From Pseudomonas sp. TH41 (GTDB taxonomy: Bacteria; Pseudomonadota; Gammaproteobacteria; Pseudomonadales; Pseudomonadaceae), in the NCBI RefSeq assembly GCF_016650695.1, contig NZ_JAEKFH010000003.1:1818001-1882000 (forward strand): a stretch of DNA of 64,000 bases. Direction: 5' to 3'. Below the pieces are notes generated by a model. The model was not told the DNA's origin. It searched no databases and saw nothing but the letters and a program-made list of their open reading frames with translations. Both the position numbers and the translations under genes were made by a program. Below, one piece after another: positions 58,338 to 64,000 of the stretch; the stretch's first letter is position 1, and every line of letters begins with the position of its first letter.

Positions 58338-59075
58338 TCAGCCTTTGTACGAATCGCAGAAAGCTTGCGCTTCAGCGACATCGAGGGTGCCTTCGTAGAT
58401 CGCCCGGCCGGTGATCGCGCCGATGATGCCTGGTGCCTTGGCGTCGAGCAGCGACTTGATGTCACCGAGGTTGTGGATACCGCCGGAAGCGATCACCGGA
58501 ATCTTCGTCGCGGCGGCCAGCGCAGCGGTGAACGGTACGTTGCAGCCCTGCATCATGCCGTCTTTGGCGATGTCGGTATAAACGATCGCGGACACGCCGT
58601 CGGCTTCGAATTGCTTGGCCAGGTCGATCACCTGAATGGTGCTGATTTCAGCCCAGCCGTCGGTGGCAACGAATCCATCCTTGGCGTCCAGACCGACAAT
58701 AACCTTGCCCGGGAACGCGCGGCAGGCTTCAGCAACGAAGGCCGGATCTTTCACCGCTTTGGTACCGATGATCACGTAGCTCACGCCCGCTTTCACGTAG
58801 TGCTCGATGGTTTCCAGCGAGCGAATACCGCCACCGATCTGGATCGGCAAGTTCGGGTAGCGCTTGGCGATGGCGGTAACCACTTCGCCATTGACCGGCT
58901 GGCCTTCGAAGGCGCCGTTCAGGTCGACCAGATGCAGACGACGGCAACCGCCCTCCACCCACTTGGCAGCCATGCTCACCGGGTCATCGGAGAACACTGT
59001 GGAATCTTCCATGCGGCCCTGGCGCAGACGAACACAGGCACCGTCTTTGAGATCGATAGCGGGAATAATCAGCAT
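58338..59075 (-). CDS. hisA: ProFAR isomerase (HisA)
   Basis: A 245-residue TIM barrel that isomerises ProFAR to PRFAR. Catalytic Asp in [17 protein letters not shown] and in [10 protein letters not shown], and phosphate sites IQIGGGIRS and IASGGIHN are present. ATG at 59075 ([11 protein letters not shown]) is chosen over a TTG 15 bp upstream because it gives the standard length. Confidence 0.98.
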   Translation of the reverse strand: MLIIPAIDLKDGACVRLRQGRMEDSTVFSDDPVSMAAKWVEGGCRRLHLVDLNGAFEGQPVNGEVVTAIAKRYPNLPIQIGGGIRSLETIEHYVKAGVSYVIIGTKAVKDPAFVAEACRAFPGKVIVGLDAKDGFVATDGWAEISTIQVIDLAKQFEADGVSAIVYTDIAKDGMMQGCNVPFTAALAAATKIPVIASGGIHNLGDIKSLLDAKAPGIIGAITGRAIYEGTLDVAEAQAFCDSYKG

Positions 59076-59117
59076 CTGGCAAACCTTCAAATTCGAGTGT
59101 TCAGCTTCGCTCGGAAA

Positions 59118-59378
59118 TCAGTTTTTCTCGAGCGCCCACAGGTCGCTTTCGATGCTTTCGAACCTCTCTTTGAGGTGCGTCTGCACATCGAAAATCGCCC
59201 TGTTGTAATAGTGCGGAGCAATTTCACGGGTAAACAGCTCAAGAATTTCAGCCGCTTCGAACGAACCCAGGTCCAGTTCGAAGCGATCTTCCATGAACCG
59301 CTTGATCTTGTGATTGGCCTCGTTCTCCTGTTCGGGAGTGAGGGTCAGGATCGGCGGTTTGGATTTCTTGGCGGCCAT
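59118..59378 (-). CDS. DUF2164 family protein within the his cluster
   Basis: An 86-residue acidic, mostly helical protein of the DUF2164 family (PPILTLTPEQENEANHKIKR, then FELDLGSFEAAEILELF and HYYNRAIFDVQTHLKERF). Its ATG abuts the hisH stop (TAAATG), and it is followed by hisA, so it must be co-expressed with histidine biosynthesis. No function is known. Confidence 0.9.
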   Translation of the reverse strand: MAAKKSKPPILTLTPEQENEANHKIKRFMEDRFELDLGSFEAAEILELFTREIAPHYYNRAIFDVQTHLKERFESIESDLWALEKN

Positions 59379-60017
59379 TTACCAGCGACCGTCCCACGCC
59401 GCGAAGTTCTGCAGCAATTGCAGGCCATGGGTATGGCTCTTCTCCGGGTGGAACTGCACGGCGAAACGCGAGCCATCGGCCAGCGCCGCAGCAAAATCAA
59501 CACCGTAGTGACCGCCACCCACCACCTGCCGGGCGTTGCCGGCCGCGATGTAGTAGCTGTGCACGAAATAGAAACGCGCCAGGTCCGGAATGTTGTGCCA
59601 CAGCGGGTGACTCACCGTCTGCTTCACTTCGTTCCAGCCCATGTGCGGGACTTTCAGGTGTTCGCCGTCTTCATGCAGGTCCTTGCCGAAGAACTTCACC
59701 GCGCCCGGAAACAGGCCGATGCAGTCGACGCCGTCGTTCTCTTCGCTGCTGTCGAGCAAGGCTTGCATGCCGACGCAGATGCCGAGAAATGGACGGTCCT
59801 GGCTGACTTCACGCACCAGCGAATCGAAGCCCAGACGACGAATTTCCGCCATGCAGTCGCGAATCGCGCCGACGCCGGGGAAAACCACCCGGTCGGCTTC
59901 GCGAATCACGTCGGCATCGCTGGTGATCAAGACCTTGCCGGCACCGACGTGCTCAAGGGCCTTGGCCACTGAGTGCAGGTTGCCCATGCCGTAATCGATA
60001 ACCGCGACCGTCTGCAT
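59379..60017 (-). CDS. hisH: Imidazole glycerol phosphate synthase glutaminase subunit
   Basis: A 212-residue class I glutamine amidotransferase that supplies ammonia to HisF. The nucleophile Cys is in [13 protein letters not shown] and the His-Glu pair in [10 protein letters not shown]. It starts within the hisB stop (TAATG, 1-bp overlap) and ends next to the DUF2164 gene. Confidence 0.98.
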   Translation of the reverse strand: MQTVAVIDYGMGNLHSVAKALEHVGAGKVLITSDADVIREADRVVFPGVGAIRDCMAEIRRLGFDSLVREVSQDRPFLGICVGMQALLDSSEENDGVDCIGLFPGAVKFFGKDLHEDGEHLKVPHMGWNEVKQTVSHPLWHNIPDLARFYFVHSYYIAAGNARQVVGGGHYGVDFAAALADGSRFAVQFHPEKSHTHGLQLLQNFAAWDGRW

Positions 60018-60610
60018 TACAGAACGCCTTTGGTCGATGGCATCTGACCGGCCATGCGGTCATCCAGCTCTACCGCCATGCGCAGTGCACGGCCGAACGC
60101 CTTGAACACGGTCTCGATCTGGTGGTGGGTGTTGTGCCCACGCAGATTGTCGATGTGCAGGGACACGTTGGCGTGGTTGACGAAGCCCTGGAAGAATTCC
60201 TGGAACAGGTCAACGTCAAAGCCGCCGACGGTAGCGCGGGTATAGGGAACATGCATCTGCAGGCCAGGACGGCCGGAGAAGTCGATCACCACGCGCGACA
60301 GCGCTTCATCGAGCGGCACGTAGGCGTGGCCGTAACGACGGATGCCTTTCTTGTCGCCGATGGCTTTGGTGAAGGCTTGACCCAAGGTGATACCGACGTC
60401 TTCCACGGTGTGGTGGTCGTCGATGTGCAAGTCACCCTTGCTGACAATATCCAGGTCGATCAGCCCGTGACGGGCGATCTGGTCCAGCATGTGCTCAAGA
60501 AAAGGTACACCGATATCAAATCGGGCCTTTCCGGTGCCATCCAGGTTGATCGAGGCTTTGATCTGGGTTTCCAGAGTGTCGCGCTCGACAGACGCCTTAC
60601 GTTCGGCCAT
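60017..60610 (-). CDS. hisB: Imidazoleglycerol-phosphate dehydratase
   Basis: A 197-residue monofunctional dehydratase, lacking the phosphatase domain found in enterobacterial HisB. Metal-binding motifs [21 protein letters not shown] and GHNTHHQIE are intact. ATG at 60610 has GGAG upstream; a GTG lies 3 bp before. It is the first gene of the leftward hisB-hisH-DUF2164-hisA-hisF cluster. Confidence 0.98.
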   Translation of the reverse strand: MAERKASVERDTLETQIKASINLDGTGKARFDIGVPFLEHMLDQIARHGLIDLDIVSKGDLHIDDHHTVEDVGITLGQAFTKAIGDKKGIRRYGHAYVPLDEALSRVVIDFSGRPGLQMHVPYTRATVGGFDVDLFQEFFQGFVNHANVSLHIDNLRGHNTHHQIETVFKAFGRALRMAVELDDRMAGQMPSTKGVL

Positions 60611-60770
60611 CACCAGCTCCGCAAAATCATTGGGCGAAAAAGGCAGCCATTATAGGGGCGCGGACGGGAAACAGAAACACGAGAGGTGATATCACTGACG
60701 GAGTGAATCCGGCGCTGTCAGCGATATACATGTCAGTACAAGCCAGATTCTGCGCCTTGAGCGGATCAAA

Positions 60771-60870
60771 TGTAGGAGCGAGCTTGCTCGCGAAGGACGT
60801 GAGAGCAACGCGTTTGTTCAGGAAGAACGCATTATCGTTAACGTCATTCGCGAGCAAGCTCGCTCCTACA
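60771..60870. repeat. REP doublet, family A (GGAGCGAGCTTGCTCGC form)
   Basis: Arms TGTAGGAGCGAGCTTGCTCG and TTCGCGAGCAAGCTCGCTCC flank a spacer that contains the ACGCATTATCGTTAACGTC version of the shared spacer, inverted relative to the copy at 21190. It lies between the OFA transporter gene (3' end) and hisB. Confidence 0.92.
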
Positions 60871-60881
60871 GGTTTTTTGCG

Positions 60882-62546
60882 TTAGTGGAACAGGACCGCG
60901 GTCTTCTGCAAGGTCACCCAAACACCCCACGCCAACGGAATACCCACCACCAACCAGGCAGCCACCGCCAACGGCTTGGTGCCAGCCCCGGCTTTCCACT
61001 CCAGCACGGTGCTATTGTCAGCGCCCTTGTCGTGGCCCAGCGCCTGTTCGGCGGCCAGTTCAGCGTCGGTCATGAAGTACTTGTCGGCCACTGGACGCAC
61101 CAGCAGGTTGCAGATGAAACCCAGCACCAACAGGCCCGCCAGGATGTACAGCGTGATGTCGTAAGCCGCCGCGCGTTCCACGCCGATGCTTAACTGATAT
61201 TCGCGCAGGTAGTTCACCAACACCGGTCCCAACACCCCCGCGGCTGCCCAGGCAGTCAGTAGACGACCATGGATCGCACCGACCATTTGTGTACCGAACA
61301 GGTCCGCAAGATAAGCAGGAACGGTCGCAAAACCACCGCCGTACATCGACAGGATGATGCAGAACGCCGCCACGAACAGTGCAACGTTGCCCAGGTGACC
61401 AAGGTTCGGGATCAGCGCGTACAGCGCAAAACCCAGGGCGAAAAACACGAAATAAGTGTTTTTGCGGCCCAGGTAATCCGAGAACGAAGCCCAGAAGAAG
61501 CGGCCGCCGATGTTGAACAGACTCAGTAAACCGGTGAAACCGGCCGCAATCGCCGCGATCGAGGCCAGTTGCGACGCGTCCAGCTGACCGAACGTCAGGT
61601 CGTTACCGAGTAATTTACCGGCGAACACTTCCTGCAACAGTGGCGAAGCCATACCGAGGATGCCGATACCGGCGGACACGTTCAGGCACAACACCAGCCA
61701 CACCAGACGGAATTGCGGAGTCTTCCACGCCACATTCACATGGACGTGACGGTGCGTGATCATCGCGTTCGAGTTTTTTTTCGCCGGAGCGGTCCAGCCT
61801 TCAGGCTTCCAGCCGGTTGGCGGAACGCGATAGGACAAGGCGCCACCGATCATGAACACAAAGTAGATCGCGGCCATCACCAGAAAACTTTGCCAGACGC
61901 CTACGCTGTCTGCCGACGCGAAGTGGCCCATCAGCGCTGCGGCCAGCGGAGCACCCACCATCGCGCCACCACCGAACCCCATGATCGCCATGCCGGTCGC
62001 CATACCACGCTTGTCCGGGAACCACTTGATCAGGGTCGAGACCGGCGAGATGTAACCCAGGCCCAGGCCAATACCGCCAATGACCCCGGAGCCGACCCAC
62101 ATCAGCCAGATCTGATGGGTATAAATCCCCAGCGCCGAAATCAGCAGACCACCGCACCAGCACAGTGCCGATACAACGCCAGCCTTGCGCGGGCCGGCGT
62201 GCTCCAGCCAGCCACCCCAGATTGCGGCCGAGCAGCCGAGGAAGATGAAGAAAAGGGTGTAGATCCAGCCGAGCATCGAGATCGGCCAGTCGCATTGCGA
62301 CGAGAAGATTTGCGAAATGAAGCTTATGTCCGGGGCACAGGTCACAGCCTTGGTGACACCCAAGGCTTTGGACAGTGGCAGCCAGAACACCGAGAAGCCG
62401 TACGCCATGCCGATGCACAGATGAATAGCCAGCGCGGCCGGCGGTACCAGCCAACGGTTAAAACCGGGCTTGGCGATGATGCGCTCCTTGGACAGGAACG
62501 CGGGCGGGTCGGCTTTAAGGCCGTCCGCCGTAATGCTCGTGGTCAT
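60882..62546 (-). CDS. OFA-family major facilitator transporter
   Basis: A 554-residue MFS protein of the oxalate/formate antiporter family, with 12 predicted helices. Family features: FNRWLVPPAALAIHLCIGMA at the first helix, a Cys-containing loop between helices 1 and 2 (TCAPDISFISQIFSSQCDW), and WFPDKRGMATGMAIMGFGGG. ATG at 62546 has GGGGGA 8 bp upstream. The substrate is probably a small carboxylate but is not predictable. It has no obvious operon partner. Confidence 0.9.
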   Translation of the reverse strand: MTTSITADGLKADPPAFLSKERIIAKPGFNRWLVPPAALAIHLCIGMAYGFSVFWLPLSKALGVTKAVTCAPDISFISQIFSSQCDWPISMLGWIYTLFFIFLGCSAAIWGGWLEHAGPRKAGVVSALCWCGGLLISALGIYTHQIWLMWVGSGVIGGIGLGLGYISPVSTLIKWFPDKRGMATGMAIMGFGGGAMVGAPLAAALMGHFASADSVGVWQSFLVMAAIYFVFMIGGALSYRVPPTGWKPEGWTAPAKKNSNAMITHRHVHVNVAWKTPQFRLVWLVLCLNVSAGIGILGMASPLLQEVFAGKLLGNDLTFGQLDASQLASIAAIAAGFTGLLSLFNIGGRFFWASFSDYLGRKNTYFVFFALGFALYALIPNLGHLGNVALFVAAFCIILSMYGGGFATVPAYLADLFGTQMVGAIHGRLLTAWAAAGVLGPVLVNYLREYQLSIGVERAAAYDITLYILAGLLVLGFICNLLVRPVADKYFMTDAELAAEQALGHDKGADNSTVLEWKAGAGTKPLAVAAWLVVGIPLAWGVWVTLQKTAVLFH

Positions 62547-62892
62547 TGTGTATCCCCCAATTATTAGTAGGGTCCGCCAGCCGTTCCTCATCCCCAGCCT
62601 TTATGCACGCGGGCATGACCGTTTTCTCGATGAAGCTTCATGTTGGTGCGACATCTCGTCGCAGAAGGACGGACGAACCGGCAGAGGTTACCATTTGCAC
62701 GTGACAGAAAAATCAAACTGATATCACCTTTTATACGTTATCCGATCTCTTCACCTGTAGGAGCTGCCGAAGGCTGCGATCTTTTGATCTTTTGATCTTT
62801 TGATTTTTTGTAAATCCGTAGAAAGATCAAAAGATCGCAGCCTTCGGCAGCTCCTACCTTGTGCGAACCGCGTAAAACTCACGGGAATCACC
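62547..62892. other. Divergent gap between the OFA transporter and panZ
   Basis: This 346-bp gap holds a family B REP doublet (62756-62857) that includes a three-fold octamer repeat. Promoters for both flanking genes should lie here; I see none that is convincing. No coding potential was found. Confidence 0.5.
62756..62857. repeat. REP doublet, family B (outward type), with octamer repeat
   Basis: Arms TGTAGGAGCTGCCGAAGGCT and AAAGATCGCAGCCTTCGGCA (then CTCCTAC) enclose three tandem copies of GATCTTTT (62778-62801) and a fourth partial copy. Confidence 0.9.
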
Positions 62893-63297
62893 ATGCCTAT
62901 CATTGTCGAGCCGCTGAACGAAGCCACTTACCAGGATCAGCAGGATCTGCAGAAGATCTACCGCGATGCGCCGGACTGGTTGTTCGCCCCATTCATCGGG
63001 GATGTGCAGTTGATCGAAGCCTGCTTGCGCGATGGTTCGTTGATTGGCGGTCGTTTCAACGATCGCCTGTTGGGCGCGGCACGCCTGCAACGGCACCAGG
63101 ACTTGTGGCACTTGTCCCAACTATGTGTAAGAAAAATCACCCGTCGCCGTGGCGTCGCCGAGCGCTTGGTGAGCGAAGCACAGAAGATGGCGTCGCAATC
63201 GGGTGCAACCTTGCGCTTGCTGGCACCTGCCGGGCACCTCGAAGCTCAGGCACTCGCGGCAAAACTGAAAGTGCCGCTGGATGTACTGCCGACGTGA
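62893..63297 (+). CDS. panZ: PanZ/PanM-type acetyl-CoA sensor, PanD maturation factor
   Basis: A 134-residue GNAT-fold protein. It matches E. coli PanM/PanZ in layout: DQQDLQKIYRDAPDWL, then RFNDRLLGAARL and the acetyl-CoA loop VRKITRRRGVAERLV. In enterobacteria this protein binds pro-PanD with acetyl-CoA and drives its self-cleavage to active aspartate decarboxylase. ATG at 62893 (MPIIVEPLNEATYQDQQDLQ) is chosen; the in-frame extension upstream runs through the REP element. Confidence 0.85.
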   Translation: MPIIVEPLNEATYQDQQDLQKIYRDAPDWLFAPFIGDVQLIEACLRDGSLIGGRFNDRLLGAARLQRHQDLWHLSQLCVRKITRRRGVAERLVSEAQKMASQSGATLRLLAPAGHLEAQALAAKLKVPLDVLPT

Positions 63298-63375
63298 TCG
63301 CTGACCGGTCGTCCGTTTTGGAGCGCTATACTCCCCGGCTAAATTTCGAATTCGTTTAACTACAAGGACTCGCCC

Positions 63376-64000
63376 ATGAAAGCGTTCGGCAAAATCCTGG
63401 GTCTGGTACTTCTCGGGCTGTTGCTGATCATTGTGGCGCTGGGCTTTGCCCTGACGCACCTCTTCGATCCCAACGACTATAAAGACGAGATTCGCCAGAT
63501 TGCCCGCGACAAGGCCCACATCGAGCTGACGCTCAATGGCGATATCGGCTGGAGCCTGTTCCCATGGCTGGGCCTGGAATTGCACGAAGCCAGTGTCGCG
63601 ACCCTGATCAAACCCACCGAGCCGTTCGCAGATTTGCAAATGCTCGGCCTCTCCGTCCGTGTGCTGCCACTGCTTCGCCGTGAAGTGCAGATGAGCGATG
63701 TGCGCGTCGAAGGCTTGAACCTGCGCCTGAACCGCGACAAGGACGGCCATGGCAATTGGGAAGACATTGGCAAGGTTCCGGCGCCAGCCGGCTCGACCAC
63801 ATCTCCCGCCACCGCCACCACCCCCGAATCAACGGCGCAGGCCCCTGTCCCAACGGAAAAACCGTCCCAGCCAATCCGCCTGGACATCGACAGCCTGACC
63901 GTCAACAACGCCCGCGTTGAATATAACGACGAGAAGACCGGCAAGCAGTTCAGCGCCGAAAGCATTCAGCTCAGCACTGGCCCGGTTCACGACTCCACCA
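63376..64000 (+). CDS. AsmA family protein (5' part only)
   Basis: The gene starts with ATG at 63376 after AAGGA and runs off the right edge; 208 codons are visible. An N-terminal membrane helix (GLVLLGLLLIIVALGFAL) precedes the AsmA pattern FDPNDYKDEIRQIARDKAHI, LNGDIGWSLFPWLGLELHEA and LLRREVQMSDVRVEGLNLRL. A Pro/Thr/Ala-rich linker (about residues 134-158) interrupts the domain. AsmA-like proteins are inner-membrane anchored and influence lipid transport to, or assembly of, the outer membrane. Confidence 0.9.
   Translation, partial: MKAFGKILGLVLLGLLLIIVALGFALTHLFDPNDYKDEIRQIARDKAHIELTLNGDIGWSLFPWLGLELHEASVATLIKPTEPFADLQMLGLSVRVLPLLRREVQMSDVRVEGLNLRLNRDKDGHGNWEDIGKVPAPAGSTTSPATATTPESTAQAPVPTEKPSQPIRLDIDSLTVNNARVEYNDEKTGKQFSAESIQLSTGPVHDST

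Noticed and set aside
57969..59972. A 667-codon open frame on the + strand opposite hisF, hisA and hisH
   Set aside because: It is antisense to intact, well-conserved his genes, has no recognisable domain, and is a by-product of high-GC codon usage.
1..64000. CRISPR arrays, tRNA or rRNA genes, prophage or insertion sequences
   Set aside because: The only repeats are dispersed REP doublets, the nrsZ modules and a short octamer run. No integrase, transposase or regularly spaced array was seen.

Overview
The window is an ordinary chromosomal stretch of a Pseudomonas of the fluorescens group. The gene order supports this: opgGH, a full hut locus with hutF/hutC/hutD and hutU-to-hutG, fbp, glgP, typA, thiI, glnA-ntrBC, secB-grxC-gpmI and hisBHAF. 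So do the dense REP-type palindromes that end in GGAGCGGGCTTGCTCGCG-like or GGAGCTGCCGAAGGCTGCGATC-like arms. No tRNA, rRNA, CRISPR, phage or insertion sequence was seen.

Layout. 1-1161: end of an amino-acid ABC transporter operon (permease, binding protein). 1476-5862: opgGH for osmoregulated periplasmic glucans. 6182-7587: dtd and a proline iminopeptidase. 7800-24082: the histidine-utilisation (hut) region. The leftward unit runs hutU, an NCS1 transporter, an ABC transporter (hutXWV), two hutH paralogues, hutT, hutI and hutG; hutC-hutD also read left and hutF reads right. 24206-27290: a lipocalin, a small lipoprotein and an amino-acid chemoreceptor. 27407-29024: a frameshifted DUF924 gene and fbp. 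29318-34272: a DUF3999/DUF2339 envelope pair. 34426-37576: glgP and a YkgJ-type cysteine-cluster protein. 37734-41148: typA and thiI. 41480-47529: the nitrogen-control block glnA, two DUF4124 genes, ntrB, ntrC and the sRNA nrsZ. 47525-55164: a small membrane protein, trmL, secB, grxC, a rhodanese-like protein, gpmI, envC, ctpA and a YibQ-type deacetylase. 55366-57412: an odd Vps62-like protein and a periplasmic binding protein. 57558-60610: hisB-hisH-DUF2164-hisA-hisF. 60882-64000: an OFA-type MFS transporter, a PanZ-type acetyltransferase and the start of an AsmA-family gene.

The hut and ntr blocks are linked by sequence. The hutU upstream region carries a -24/-12 (sigma-54) promoter, a HutC-type operator over the predicted start site, an NtrC-like site and flanking TGTTACC/GGTAACA half-sites of the CbrB kind. 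The same window encodes NtrBC, which has its own NtrC-type sites, and two further sigma-54 promoters at glnA and nrsZ.

The most interesting points are: a HutH paralogue that lacks the Ala-Ser-Gly triad needed for the MIO cofactor; the three-module nrsZ RNA with an invariant apical loop and a compensatory base-pair change; the nested regulatory sites before hutU; an A/T-richer Vps62-like gene whose C-terminus resembles beta-pore-forming toxins; a one-base frameshift in a DUF924 gene; and 19 REP doublets of two main families, several of them inside operons.
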